A stretch of 64,000 bases of DNA. Origin: Rhodobacteraceae bacterium EL129. Its GTDB lineage: Bacteria > Pseudomonadota > Alphaproteobacteria > Rhodobacterales > Rhodobacteraceae. This document shows positions 28,301 through 36,488 of this stretch, piece after piece (position 1 is the stretch's first letter; the number at the start of each line of letters is the position of its first letter). The stretch is taken from positions 1,442,996-1,506,995 of the forward strand of contig ONZJ01000002.1 of the NCBI GenBank assembly GCA_900313005.1, read 5' to 3'. The notes beneath the pieces were generated by a model, which saw only the letters and a program-made list of their open reading frames with translations, ran no database searches and was not told where the DNA came from. The translations under genes and the position numbers were made by a program.

Positions 28301-30595
28301 GCGCAATTGGCTGTCAAACGCCCCTTGGCGGTACTGGAAACTGGCGCGGGTTTCGGTGCCACTGACTTGATCTTCGCTGCGGATTTCATCCACCACGATG
28401 GAATGATAGGGCAGGGCGGTATCCCACGCTCGGTCGCCGGCGCGGTCGCGCAGATAATGGGTCAGTGAATGACCGTACTGAATATGATCGAGACGCCCCA
28501 TGGCATTGTCGACCGTTTGCAACAGACCCGGAGACACAACGCCCGACAAGGGCAGGCTTTGCAGCACAGGTGCGCCCGTGGTGGCCGCTGTGGTCCAGAC
28601 TAAGGACAGTTGTCCCGTCCCCATGATGTCAGTGATTTCAATCAGGCTTTTTGTGTCCATGTAAGGTAGGCCACGGATCACATCGCCCGGCACATAGGTG
28701 TTACCGCTTGCGTTGGTCCAAATCTCAATCTCGCCATCACCGATATAGACGATATCCGCCGTGCCCGTGCCATTGAGATCGGCCAGCATCACGCGGTCGA
28801 TACCAAACTTGGCGCGCCCACCTAGCTGCGGGGCGTTTTCCATCAGCACGGGGCGTCCGAACCTGCCATGGCCGAGGTTGGGCCAATAGGCCACCAGCCC
28901 GGGGCGGATCATCACCTGATCGCGCAGCCCATCGCCCGTCATATCCGCAAAGAGGAAATCAGCCTGCACCTGATTGGCAATCGGGGGCAAACCCGGCGCG
29001 GCCCCGGACGCGCCATCATCCAATTGCACCCGGCGGGCATCGGGGTCGTACCCGGTTTTGCCTCGGCCTTTGAAGTAGACAACACTCTGATCATCCTTGA
29101 CCACCAGATCGCTGAGGCCATCGCCGGTCAGATCAAGACGTTCGACACGGCCCATGCCGGAAATCTTGGGCATCTCGTCAAAGGGACGAAAGGCGCTCCA
29201 GCTGCGGGTGTCACGGTCGAATTCATAACGGCCTGACCCTGTCGCTGAATAAATCACCGCATCCACATTGCCGTTGCCGTCCGTATCGCTCAGCGCGACC
29301 GAGGCCAGGCTGTGAGCGGGACGAGCATTGACCGTACGAGGCGGATCAAACCGTCCGCCGCCCATGTTCTCCTGAAAGTACCAGCCATCACGATCATCGT
29401 AGAGAATGCCGGGCAAACCCGTGCCATAGAGATCAATCAACCGTGTGCGGTTTGTGGTCAACCCGGCAGGTGCTGCGGTTTCCAAGGTGGCAGGCAGGCG
29501 GCCAAAGCTCTGACCGACGGCGGGCTGGCTATACTGAAACGTGGTCGCGGGGATCTGACCAGTGGTCGTGACGCCGCCTTCGTGTCGATATCCGACGCGC
29601 TGGATGCTGGTCAGTCGTGAGGCTTCGTGTGCTTCGTCATATGTGAATTCATAGGATGTGACGGGGGCAGGGGCCGCGCCCAGTTCGGCGAAATGGTGAA
29701 ACACCATCAGCCGCCGGCACAGTCGCCATGTACGCAGCTCAAACCCCGGAGAGCCAACGCTGAACGGGTCCATCCGCGCAGGCCAGTCTTGATCGGGATC
29801 ACGCTGCGGCGGTGTTGCGCCGTGATCGCCGTAATCTAGAACCGCGTGGTAGGCCCATTCGCTGGCGGCTGGATCAAAATCCTCTGGGCGCGCAGGGTCC
29901 GCCGGTGTTCGGTTCACCCAGCACACACTTTTGAGGTATCTCTGGGCCAGTAGATTGCGGCGACCGGCGTCACCGGGCCTGCGTCCGGCCCCGCCGCGCT
30001 GGTCTTCGGACAGGTAGCTGAACCAAAGCGCATTGCCCGTGGCGCTAATCTGAACCTCGGGCAACCATTGGAATACACGTGAAGGTTGCTGCGGGTCGGT
30101 TATCCGGCTGGAGCCGTCACTGGCCCGACCGTAGAGCGTCACCGTATTGGTGGTGTCGCGGCTTCGCCAATGCACACGCCCGGTGCTCAACTCAACCCAT
30201 CTTTCAAACCGGATGCGCGCATCATCGCGTTCAGCCCTGTAGGTGTGAACTCGGAACCCGGCCTCGGTGCGCACATGGGCTGTCCCGTCACCCGCACGGG
30301 CAGGGACCAACCGCCCCCCCAACGAGGATGAATAGCCCGAGGCTTCGTCATACGAGGCTAATCCGCCATCTCCTTCGACCCCGATCACTGGCAATCCGGT
30401 CAGCGCCCAGCCTTGACCGAAAATGCCGTTGCTGCGCGGTGCCCCGTAACTTAACCCCATATGCGGGGTCAGGCCCTGGCGTCCATCTGGCAAAGGGAAC
30501 TGTACCTGCGCATCCGCCGACCCACTAAAGCGATCTACGGACAGGGCGACTGGAATGTTCAGATCCACAGGTGTGAGGTTTGGAGAAGTATCCAT
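22391..30595 (-). CDS. Tc toxin TcB-TcC fusion with RHS cocoon and C-terminal effector
   Basis: The 2734-residue product fuses TcB and TcC, which form a hollow cocoon holding a toxic cargo. In order: an SpvB domain (residues 1-340, FPLPDGRQGLTPHMGLSY), VCBS/FG-GAP-type beta-propeller repeats (380-660, SLASVALSDTDGNGNVDAVI and VMLADLNGTGTADIVYIGDG), TcdB middle domains, RHS repeats and the RHS core (SDHLGSATLRLDE, GLHYIGQRYYASWLCRWISP). Asp2058 and Asp2081 fit the self-cleaving aspartyl protease, and the cut should follow Leu2085 in DPTGL. The released cargo would have 649 residues: a short segment, an acidic Gly/Thr/Asp/Glu linker (about 2170-2455), a hydrophobic stretch (2497-2532) and a terminal domain I do not recognise. 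ATG 30595 is used; no good ribosome site is visible. Confidence 0.92.
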   Translation of the reverse strand: MDTSPNLTPVDLNIPVALSVDRFSGSADAQVQFPLPDGRQGLTPHMGLSYGAPRSNGIFGQGWALTGLPVIGVEGDGGLASYDEASGYSSSLGGRLVPARAGDGTAHVRTEAGFRVHTYRAERDDARIRFERWVELSTGRVHWRSRDTTNTVTLYGRASDGSSRITDPQQPSRVFQWLPEVQISATGNALWFSYLSEDQRGGAGRRPGDAGRRNLLAQRYLKSVCWVNRTPADPARPEDFDPAASEWAYHAVLDYGDHGATPPQRDPDQDWPARMDPFSVGSPGFELRTWRLCRRLMVFHHFAELGAAPAPVTSYEFTYDEAHEASRLTSIQRVGYRHEGGVTTTGQIPATTFQYSQPAVGQSFGRLPATLETAAPAGLTTNRTRLIDLYGTGLPGILYDDRDGWYFQENMGGGRFDPPRTVNARPAHSLASVALSDTDGNGNVDAVIYSATGSGRYEFDRDTRSWSAFRPFDEMPKISGMGRVERLDLTGDGLSDLVVKDDQSVVYFKGRGKTGYDPDARRVQLDDGASGAAPGLPPIANQVQADFLFADMTGDGLRDQVMIRPGLVAYWPNLGHGRFGRPVLMENAPQLGGRAKFGIDRVMLADLNGTGTADIVYIGDGEIEIWTNASGNTYVPGDVIRGLPYMDTKSLIEITDIMGTGQLSLVWTTAATTGAPVLQSLPLSGVVSPGLLQTVDNAMGRLDHIQYGHSLTHYLRDRAGDRAWDTALPYHSIVVDEIRSEDQVSGTETRASFQYRQGAFDSQLRRFVGFGEVDVIDADYVHQDGDLFAVSAPSLTRSFFDQGGSVNPSARFWSGDALSRQPEAFTFDMGAAPGVDGHTYAALRGHLVGRDIRTEIYAIGPNGPEAVPLSVTAAGYTVRLEQLAIGAPDRAGRRRADKRAVASVHETENLNSLYDGQANDPRVTHGFVLERDAYGAITLAAEVIYPRRAAVAPIDTQQTRLHCVLRRARVSHTDTDQTLALNHPVEEETFAIPDLTAPAGGMFTSAEMAAVAVVALAGPLTHDQTPVAGRAIRTEWTKLFYWNAAGTDVLALGQTAQPLRLHHTEKAATSADFMTDTYGASINARRDTLGYTLRNGHWWQSSETTLYADAAQFFLGTGSTLRDGRSVVTAYDASALFALGTTDANGARSTRQMDYTALQTARTTTPNGGWEVFQFDALGIPVRSAFGGTVSDGAGGNTDFGFDPLAANAPLPDISTILSDPNAALNGAATAMAYDLESWTRDGTPVRLAQLTTADLAHDGHGAAQSTGLRPVSLSYYDGSGRTIMSKMRAEAGPALQRDGTGAIITSPDGTPSLAPVAERWASTGWTTFNAKGEPIRSFEGFFSTSPAFEDDALLQGLGHGTQQFYDAAGRLLQRLMPDGAVELFEYGAWWNRSYDANDTVATSAWRLSREILPPTHPDRHALDVTLPHADTPIELAFDGAGRTIMAREDDGLGNSRIIRTLFGWDGLPQTVTDARGLTSTRRTHDMAGRLIREVSADAGTTVLLHDAYDNQVGATLANGVEVTTQFDAMDRVITVSVDDGVTNRQAEAYTYADDPNDPVTQRANLYGHPVEAHDEAGRYRLISATPFGTALHQETQFFDDVDAVVDLQAPPALSPEVFTDRMQLNALDRVIREERPDGSVITPNFGQRGALAAMTVATADGSVAPLEVISGIVNSIEDQRETAVMGNGVTLTRSYDPMTRRVTRIQAQRSIAGGRAALLQDLNYTYDPVGNITTCRDLAHGTSAGGASAFFSASTPVSADRRYGYDAFYRLTNCEGRAHPALTGGAARPGTVALADGSQLERFTQTYTYDLGGNLTRLRHSATASNWTNDFWVDAASNRSRRVTDTMASFGAGGERLRMEDISQLTWRHDQRLSRVVVVDRSADARPDDDEVYVYDAGGTRTRKVTRRLLADGSIDRREVLYLGGCEIHRHFRGAAQILERHTTRISDGLSEIAEMHRWTQDDTARETDQPGSHLVRYMLSDHLGSATLRLDEAAQIISYEEYLPFGAAAFVAADSAREVSLKSSGFIAKERDATTGLHYIGQRYYASWLCRWISPDPAGDVDSPNLFIYAKNNPIVNLDPTGLQTTTSQSRGRTVPVRARVPAAVTASFNSLPAAEQTRLRGLMAEGNFNWFMTDSGQIYFGTVAEITAIAERTLAAGKDVGVVSTPGAQTTDNPDEATTGGTKENPDAETPTDEGTTSEETTTTPGGRVDGQGTEGTEGDDDETVKGDTDATGDGDGDGEDDGATVETDENGPGRTAGSDKDGTGGGGTSEDPNARGRGTEGTGLGGGKGDPNASGMGDKTTTGTGKGNGTVPGGVPGGAPDGSVDGTKDGTGTTPGANGTGTTPGGRDGSTGTGTGDTPGGGEGGSDRGIPEGSTNGGETGGAAPDGSNPQSGSGGTEIAPPGTQPPQRDGGGPGGSPDSTGTSNESGSGSDQPQQGQDGSSGAGGQKPATAMDHIVRVAGYWNLEFGDSPNGESGGIPGGMGSLNLGSWGQAAYLALTVVDIALTVATFGGLAGIKAGLKVGLKVITSLGRRALTRIGTVFTRQFWRKALTRGVRAGINWNPFKSRSLREFWNSSNSYMSTSWVKQGFDFLGFKSKQVLSKVEFLGFRSPGGSRIWASTDAVNAGHVRDLVTHLDGNGGKGVINVLTGRHGDTAGFDALQRANKFFIEDLVGLPKSVRIDIHDVTRMTDSQLAAVLQHSDEVVLAWCHSEHSRRIIRALGLNFKSFAPF

Positions 30596-31244
30596 CAATG
30601 CACCAATTATTTGAGTATCAATTGTATAAAATTTTGGGTCTTAAAACTGACGACAAGTGTGGGTTGATTCGACCCCAGCTGTCCAAAATTATCTTTGGTC
30701 AGAGAGGCGATGACGTGAAAATTTCACGCAGATACAAATTTTAAAATACATCTTTAAGAAGAATTGAAACGCAGAGATATTTCGAATTTAGAGTCTGTGC
30801 GTATGTTTTTTTTGAGGCTGTCGATTGAAAAATATCTTCTATACAATGAGGTACGAAGAAAGTTCTTGCGTGTCGCGAAGTGGTCGTGATTTAGAAAATC
30901 TTCTGAAACGAGGTCTTGATGTGCGCTGAATTCTGCGTGCACAACTTCGGCGGGAACTCGCCAAAGCCCTGATCAGACGATGTCACACGACCCGACGACG
31001 GACCCGGACCGATCTAACGCTTGTGTCTTTCAGGCCATCGAACGATCAATCAAATGCTCATCCCTCCGGGGGCAATTGCAACACATTTCATAGGATGAAA
31101 ATGCGCAGTACTTGAAAGCCCCGACTGGCGTATGGCGATCTTGCTTGGCAAGAAAGAAAACTGCTGTGCCAAGGTGAGTTATTGGTCACTCAAATGGCGG
31201 TCTGGAAAGGGCGATAGTATAGAACCTGTCAATCCATCTAACGC
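30596..31244. other. AT-rich intergenic region upstream of the toxin operon
   Basis: This 649-base gap separates bmt from the toxin genes and should hold the toxin promoter. The 300 bases nearest the toxin start are clearly richer in A and T than their surroundings. I see no convincing -35/-10 pair, and the 62-residue minus frame at 30754-30942 has no ribosome site or family match. An 11-base direct repeat (ATCTAACGCTT) occurs at 31012-31022 and again at 31236-31246, where it overlaps the bmt stop codon. Confidence 0.6.
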
Positions 31245-32255
31245 TTAGCGGCGACGTCGGTTCCGACGTTTGGGAGCTTCTGCGCCTTCTTCCGTGCCAT
31301 CCACTGCCGAGGAAAATGCCCCGAGCTTTTCGGTGATCTGCTCGAGCGAGGGGCGATCTCCACGCGGGCGTTCTTCAAGGGCGGCGCGCATCTTGCTCAG
31401 ATGCTCGGGCATCGTACCACAGCATCCACCGATGATCGTGGCGCCAGCGTCGCGTGCGAGACAGGCGTAATCTGCCATCAGATCGGGTGTGCCGTCATAG
31501 TGGATATGACCATCCACATATTTCGGGATGCCCGCGTTGCCCTTGGCAATGACCGGACGCGGGCCACCTTGGGCGACAAATCCTAGCACGGTGCGCATCA
31601 GGTCAGACGCGCCCACACCACAATTGGCTCCATAAGCCAGTGGTTTGTTGTCCAGCTTTTCCACCATTGCGGCCATGTCAGCAGAGGTCAGGCCCATCAT
31701 CGTGCGCCCAGCAGTGTCAAAGCTCATCGTGCCGCACCAGGGCATATCCGCCAGTTTGAAGGCCTCGGCCGCCGCGATGTATTCTTCGGGGGCTGAAATG
31801 GTTTCCAGCCACAGCACATCGGCGCCGCCTTCTTTCAAGCCCTCGGCCTGCTCATGGAAAATCTCGACCGCCAGTGCGTGGGTGAGAGCCCCCATGGGCG
31901 CCATAATTTCGCCGGTGGGGCCGACCGAGCCTGCCACCACAACATCGCGATCTTTGGCATCCGCCACGTCGCGACCAATTTCTGCAGAGATACGGCTCAG
32001 CTCTCGGGCACGCTTCTGGGCACCGTGTAGTTTCAGCCGGGCGGCATTGCCCCCAAATGAATTGGTGAGGAACAGATCGCTGCCCGCGTCCACAGCCATC
32101 GCGTAGAGTTTTTTGATCTTGTCGGGGTGTTCATCGTTCCACATTTCAGGCGCATCACCCGAGCTGAGGCCCATGTTGAACAAATTGGTGCCTGTGGCGC
32201 CGTCCGCCAGCACCCAGTCGCGGGTCTCAAACATTTTGGAAAGCGCATTGGTCAT
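31245..32255 (-). CDS. bmt: homocysteine S-methyltransferase family protein (betaine-homocysteine methyltransferase-like)
   Basis: The 336-residue enzyme transfers a methyl group to homocysteine to give methionine. It has the N-terminal VLADGATGTNLFNMGL, the zinc cysteine in YGANCGVGASDL, and the paired zinc cysteines in IIGGCCGTMPEHL. In Roseobacter genomes this type (Bmt) is tied to glycine betaine use and commonly lies with a corrinoid protein and DUF1638, from memory. Here those two are 18 kb downstream, beyond the toxin genes. I use ATG 32255, which has GAGG 8 bases upstream; ATG 32291, overlapping the preceding stop by four bases, is the alternative. Confidence 0.88.
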   Translation of the reverse strand: MTNALSKMFETRDWVLADGATGTNLFNMGLSSGDAPEMWNDEHPDKIKKLYAMAVDAGSDLFLTNSFGGNAARLKLHGAQKRARELSRISAEIGRDVADAKDRDVVVAGSVGPTGEIMAPMGALTHALAVEIFHEQAEGLKEGGADVLWLETISAPEEYIAAAEAFKLADMPWCGTMSFDTAGRTMMGLTSADMAAMVEKLDNKPLAYGANCGVGASDLMRTVLGFVAQGGPRPVIAKGNAGIPKYVDGHIHYDGTPDLMADYACLARDAGATIIGGCCGTMPEHLSKMRAALEERPRGDRPSLEQITEKLGAFSSAVDGTEEGAEAPKRRNRRRR

Positions 32256-32287
32256 CTTCATCCCCTCACTGCGTGAGAGGGGGTCTT

Positions 32288-34156
32288 TCATGTATTCCCG
32301 GGGCGCGCAAATGATATTTCTTCATAATCTTTGTGAATGCGGTTCCGATGAGGACGGCGTATTGCCATAGCCAAATCAACCAGGCCAAGCCCGAGGATAA
32401 CAGGGGTGCGGGCCAGCGCATAAAGCGGCTCGGGCTTGGCGCCAAAGCTGATCTTGAACTGGCGTAAACCTGAGGCCTGCGTGCGGTTCAGAATGCGGTG
32501 TAGCAGGGATGTTGCGTCGGTGCTTGCGGCGCACGGCATGGCCGCAAGAGACACCCGTTTGCACCCGTTTTGCTGCGCCTCGGACAGGGCTGTGTGCACC
32601 AACATGTGCATGGTGCCTGTGGGCGCTGTGTCAGCGGTGCGCATCAGGTCCAAGCATAACTCATTCGACCCAACGTGAAAACTGATGAATCCAATGATAA
32701 CAGTCCCTTGTTTGGCGATGTAAACCTTTTGACCTTCTAGGTACGCCTCGCTTAACCGTCCCATGGAAATCCCACGCGCACCGCCATTCCTGCGTTGCCA
32801 GGCCGCATCAATTTGGTGCAGCACCTGCATTGGCGGGTGTGACGTCTGTTGAGCAGTCACATCTGCGGTTTGCGCCTGGCGCAGCTTGCGTCTGAGTTGG
32901 CGAAAAGCGGGGCCAATGGTGGTGTATTCTTGTGGGTTTATCACGGCCTCGTCCGCGATATGCCATGCGGTCCAGCCAGCGCGACGCCCCTGTGCGGCCA
33001 GACGCCCCCGGCATTTGTACACCACAGCCCAGCGATCCCTGCTACGCGCTTCTGCGTGAAGGGCGTGAAACACGCCCTCGGTCGCAGTGCCGATGGGATC
33101 AAATAAGGCGGTTAGCGTCTGGGGTGTTTGCACGACTGCAAGTGAGGTATGTTCGAAATCCAGAATTTGCGCATCATTTTGACGGCAGACATTCCATTCT
33201 GATCGCTCCGCACGGTGCAGATCGCGGGATCGGAGAGGACGCAGCGTTGCGGGTGCAACCGGCTCCCTTGCAAGCCGTGGCATGGCCAAGACGGACAATG
33301 CGATCACAGCGGGCAGGGCATAGTAAACCGCGCGGAACGCGAGGATGCCGGCCAGAAGCTCCCCCTCGGGCATAGCAGGCAGGCAAGAGATAAGGACCAG
33401 CTCAAACGGGCCCACACCGCCGGGTGTGCCTGTCAGCAAAGCGCCGGACAAGGCCAGAAGATAGGCGCAATAGAGCATGGACCAGTCCAAGCTCACGCCG
33501 GAAGGCAACAGGAAGTAGAGCGCCGTTGCCGCCGCAGCAGTGTCCAACGCGCTGAGACCGGTCATGCGCAATATTCCAGGCAAGGCGGGTATGTTCAAGC
33601 GTTGGGAATATGATTGAAGAAATGTCGCTAAGATACAGAGTATAAGCAATAATACCAAATACGCAGATACCCAAACTGGAAGAAACGCGCTGCCTGAAAC
33701 CAAGGACATGATGCCGACGAGACCTGCCAGACAGGCCAGAAAACTCAGTGCGACGGCCAGAGATATCTTACTGGCCTGCGCGGCGCTCAGGTCTGGTAGA
33801 ATGCGCCAGCGTACCAAGGCCCCGGTCACGATACCCATGCCCATCACCTGACCCAAGGCAATTGCGGCACTGCCGCTGATCATGGCGGAGCGCTCGGCCA
33901 TGCCGGTCTGAAAGAAGCGGTGAAACACAAGGTCGTAGAGACCCAGCGCCCAAAAACTGACCGCCGTGGCCAGCAAAGCCCCGATCCAGCTCACAAGCGT
34001 CACGTCGCGCAGGGCAGCAGGTGCATCCGACAGGCTGGCAGAGTCGATTTGACGCGCCACGATCCAAAGGCATAGCGCCCCAACTGCAATCGGGCACAGC
34101 TGTCTCAGCCATCGCCACGGGTGTGGCTTGCCAAAGCCCTCGGATCCAAATGCCAT
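32288..34156 (-). CDS. MprF-like membrane protein (lysyl/aminoacyl-phosphatidylglycerol synthase family)
   Basis: The 622-residue product has an N-terminal half of about eight membrane helices of the LPG-synthase/UPF0104 flippase type (SGALLTGTPGGVGPFELVLI is characteristic) and a cytoplasmic C-terminal half of the DUF2156/GNAT-like synthase type (GRLSEAYLEGQKVYIAKQG, IGFISFHVGSNELCLDLMR, SFGAKPEPLYALARTP). MprF proteins add amino acids to phosphatidylglycerol and flip the product, lowering surface charge. This one is shorter than the roughly 840-residue Gram-positive form, having fewer helices. The lipid and amino acid are unknown. It lies directly upstream of bmt on the same strand. Confidence 0.85.
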   Translation of the reverse strand: MAFGSEGFGKPHPWRWLRQLCPIAVGALCLWIVARQIDSASLSDAPAALRDVTLVSWIGALLATAVSFWALGLYDLVFHRFFQTGMAERSAMISGSAAIALGQVMGMGIVTGALVRWRILPDLSAAQASKISLAVALSFLACLAGLVGIMSLVSGSAFLPVWVSAYLVLLLILCILATFLQSYSQRLNIPALPGILRMTGLSALDTAAAATALYFLLPSGVSLDWSMLYCAYLLALSGALLTGTPGGVGPFELVLISCLPAMPEGELLAGILAFRAVYYALPAVIALSVLAMPRLAREPVAPATLRPLRSRDLHRAERSEWNVCRQNDAQILDFEHTSLAVVQTPQTLTALFDPIGTATEGVFHALHAEARSRDRWAVVYKCRGRLAAQGRRAGWTAWHIADEAVINPQEYTTIGPAFRQLRRKLRQAQTADVTAQQTSHPPMQVLHQIDAAWQRRNGGARGISMGRLSEAYLEGQKVYIAKQGTVIIGFISFHVGSNELCLDLMRTADTAPTGTMHMLVHTALSEAQQNGCKRVSLAAMPCAASTDATSLLHRILNRTQASGLRQFKISFGAKPEPLYALARTPVILGLGLVDLAMAIRRPHRNRIHKDYEEISFARPGNT

Positions 34157-34232
34157 GCGCCGCCTCGCTGTTACGCTTGCACGCTAGGAGGGGGAGGCTT
34201 CTGATGTGTTAACGACAGACCGTCATATCATT

Positions 34233-34258
34233 AAAAAACGCAGCACTTTCGCACCGCG
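34233..34258 (-). terminator. terminator after the DUF1476 gene
   Basis: On the minus strand an 8-bp stem (CGCGGTGC with GTGCTGCG, some G-U pairs) closes a GAAA tetraloop and is followed by six T. It lies 28 bases beyond the DUF1476 stop codon. Confidence 0.8.
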
Positions 34259-34286
34259 TCCTTGTGGTTTTCTGGTAGGCCGCAGC

Positions 34287-34604
34287 TTAGTCGGCTTCGT
34301 TCATCACCTGCTCTTTGGCGACGATCAACATTTCAGTCAGTTTCTGACGGATCGTATCGGCATCGGCCAGATCACCCAGATCAGCAGCCACTTTGCGGAC
34401 CACATCTTCGTTGCCGGCTTCTTCAAAATCGGACTTGATCACCTCTTTGGCGTATTCTGCGGCCTCATCGCCGGTTTTGCCCATCAGCTCGGCCGCCCAA
34501 AGGCCCACCAGCTTGTTGCAGCGCGCTTCGGCTTTGAATTGCATGGCCGTGTCGTGGGCATATTTGTTTTCAAAGGCGTTTTCGCGGTCGTCAAAGCTAC
34601 TCAT
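34287..34604 (-). CDS. F1-ATPase zeta inhibitor (DUF1476)
   Basis: The 105-residue product starts [21 protein letters not shown], which is the hallmark of DUF1476. In Paracoccus this protein is the zeta subunit, which blocks ATP hydrolysis by the F1Fo-ATP synthase through its N-terminal segment. The rest is a four-helix bundle ([15 protein letters not shown], then [19 protein letters not shown]). The family is confined to alphaproteobacteria and mitochondrial relatives. It is a single-gene unit, divergent from purC and followed by a terminator. Confidence 0.93.
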   Translation of the reverse strand: MSSFDDRENAFENKYAHDTAMQFKAEARCNKLVGLWAAELMGKTGDEAAEYAKEVIKSDFEEAGNEDVVRKVAADLGDLADADTIRQKLTEMLIVAKEQVMNEAD

Positions 34605-34770
34605 CCCAATGGTCCTTCCTGGGTTGCATGAATGTTACCTAAGATATGCAACCTCATGTCGCATGGTGCAAGGGTTCAACACGATCTTGCAGCATCTCAG
34701 ACCTTCAGGTAGGAGAGCCCCAACGGCTAGGGGGATTGGCCCCGGGCCCCATATTTCGAGGTGCAACCCC

Positions 34771-35532
34771 GTGGCACGGCGCAAGAAGATTTACGAAGGC
34801 AAAGCGAAAACCCTGTACGAAGGTCCCGAACCCGGCACGATCATCCAGTATTTCAAGGATGATGCCACCGCGTTCAACGCCGAGAAGAAGGCAGTTATTG
34901 AAGGCAAGGGTGTCCTCAACAACATGCTGAGCGAATACTTCATGACCGGTCTGACCTCGATTGGCGTGCCGAACCATTTCCTGAAACGCCTGAACATGCG
35001 CGAACAGCTGGTCCGCTCGGTCGAGATTGTGCCTCTGGAAGTGATCGTGCGCAACTATGCGGCAGGCACCATGGCGAAACGTCTGGGGATGGACGAGGGC
35101 ACGCAATTGCCGCGACCCATCGTGGAATACTGCCTGAAGGACGACAGTCTGGGTGATCCGCTGGTCACCGAGGAACACATCGCGGCCTTTGGTTGGGCCA
35201 GTCAGCAAGACATGGATGATATCCTGAGCCTGGCGTTGCGGGTCAACGACTTCTTGTCAGGGATCATGTACGGCGTTGGCATTCGCCTGGTCGACTTCAA
35301 GATCGAAGTGGGCCGGGTTTACGAAGGCGAGTTCATGCGCCTGATCGTCGCCGATGAGATCAGCCCTGACAGTTGCCGTCTTTGGGACATTGAAACCGGT
35401 GAGAAGCTGGATAAAGACGTGTTCCGCCGCGATCTGGGCTCGCTGACCGACGCCTATACCGAAGTGGCCACACGCCTGGGCGTGATGCCCAAAAACACGA
35501 CCCCGATGACACGACCTACATTGATCAACTAA
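34771..35532 (+). CDS. purC: SAICAR synthase
   Basis: PurC joins aspartate to CAIR to make SAICAR in purine synthesis. The 253-residue product starts (M/V)[20 protein letters not shown], the normal start of this family, at GTG 34771 with GAGG about 10 bases before it; the longer open frame upstream should not be used. Motifs include [41 protein letters not shown] and [13 protein letters not shown]. The length is typical. It leads the purC-purS-purQ operon, with 17 bases to purS. Confidence 0.97.
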   Translation: MARRKKIYEGKAKTLYEGPEPGTIIQYFKDDATAFNAEKKAVIEGKGVLNNMLSEYFMTGLTSIGVPNHFLKRLNMREQLVRSVEIVPLEVIVRNYAAGTMAKRLGMDEGTQLPRPIVEYCLKDDSLGDPLVTEEHIAAFGWASQQDMDDILSLALRVNDFLSGIMYGVGIRLVDFKIEVGRVYEGEFMRLIVADEISPDSCRLWDIETGEKLDKDVFRRDLGSLTDAYTEVATRLGVMPKNTTPMTRPTLIN

Positions 35533-35549
35533 GCCGGAGACACTGCCCA

Positions 35550-35780
35550 ATGAAAGCCCGCGTACATGTCATGTTGAAAAACGGTGTTCTGGACCCGCAG
35601 GGGGAGGCGGTGCGCCATGCCCTTGGCCAGTTGGGCTTTGACGGTGTCGAAGGCGTGCGCCAAGGCAAGGTGATCGAGCTGGAGCTGGCGGATGGCACCT
35701 CGGAGGCGGCCGTGGCAGAGATGTGTGAAAAGCTGCTCGCGAATACGGTTATTGAAAGCTATTCGGTGGAGATGAGCTGA
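35550..35780 (+). CDS. purS: phosphoribosylformylglycinamidine synthase subunit PurS
   Basis: PurS is the small structural subunit that bridges PurL and PurQ in the FGAM synthase complex. The 76-residue product ([20 protein letters not shown], then [18 protein letters not shown]) matches the family in length and pattern. Its stop codon shares one base with the purQ start (TGATG), so the two are coupled. PurL is not in the window. Confidence 0.95.
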   Translation: MKARVHVMLKNGVLDPQGEAVRHALGQLGFDGVEGVRQGKVIELELADGTSEAAVAEMCEKLLANTVIESYSVEMS

Positions 35781-36448
35781 TGCACGCCGCTGTCATCACA
35801 TTCCCCGGATCAAACTGCGACCGCGATCTGGCCGTGGCGCTGGAGCGGGCAGGGGCCCGGGTGTCGATGGTCTGGCACAAGGATCAGGATTTGCCGAAAG
35901 GTGTTGATTTCATAGGTATTCCCGGCGGTTTCTCGTTTGGGGATTACCTGCGGTGCGGGGCGATCGCCGCCAATTCGCCGATTTGCCGTTCGGTTGTCAG
36001 TCACGCCGAAAAGGGCGGCTATGTCCTGGGTGTATGCAACGGATTTCAGGTTCTGACCGAAACCGGCCTGCTGCCGGGAGTGCTGCTGCGCAATGCGGGG
36101 CTGAAGTATATCTGCAAGCCTGTTGGCCTGAAGGTGGAGACCTCAAATTCCGTATTCACCGCGCGCTACAACGCCGGGTCGCAGATCACCGTGCCGATTG
36201 CCCACCATGACGGCAACTACTTTGTCGATGACGAAACGCTGAGCGTTTTGCAAGGTGAAGATCGCGTGGCGTTCCGCTATACGGACAATCCAAACGGGTC
36301 AATTGATGACATCGCAGGGATACTTTCCGACAACCGCCGCGTCCTGGGCCTGATGCCACATCCCGAGCGGATGGCAGAAGCCGCCCACGGCGGTACCGAT
36401 GGGGCGGCGATGTTTGACGGTCTTGTGCAAAATCTGGTGCACGCCTGA
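35780..36448 (+). CDS. purQ: phosphoribosylformylglycinamidine synthase subunit PurQ (glutaminase)
   Basis: PurQ releases ammonia from glutamine for FGAM synthesis by PurL. The 222-residue class I amidotransferase has the oxyanion region [19 protein letters not shown], the nucleophilic cysteine in [17 protein letters not shown], and the histidine-glutamate pair in [15 protein letters not shown]. Its start overlaps the end of purS. It is the last gene of the purCSQ operon; the next gene is a kinase 40 bases downstream on the same strand. Confidence 0.96.
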   Translation: MHAAVITFPGSNCDRDLAVALERAGARVSMVWHKDQDLPKGVDFIGIPGGFSFGDYLRCGAIAANSPICRSVVSHAEKGGYVLGVCNGFQVLTETGLLPGVLLRNAGLKYICKPVGLKVETSNSVFTARYNAGSQITVPIAHHDGNYFVDDETLSVLQGEDRVAFRYTDNPNGSIDDIAGILSDNRRVLGLMPHPERMAEAAHGGTDGAAMFDGLVQNLVHA

Positions 36449-36488
36449 TCTGCTTGAGCGTTCGTCCAAGGGCGCTTAACCTAGCCTC

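Noticed and set aside
30754..30942. 62-residue minus-strand frame in the toxin leader
   Set aside because: No ribosome site, no recognisable pattern and low-GC codons; I treat the region as noncoding.
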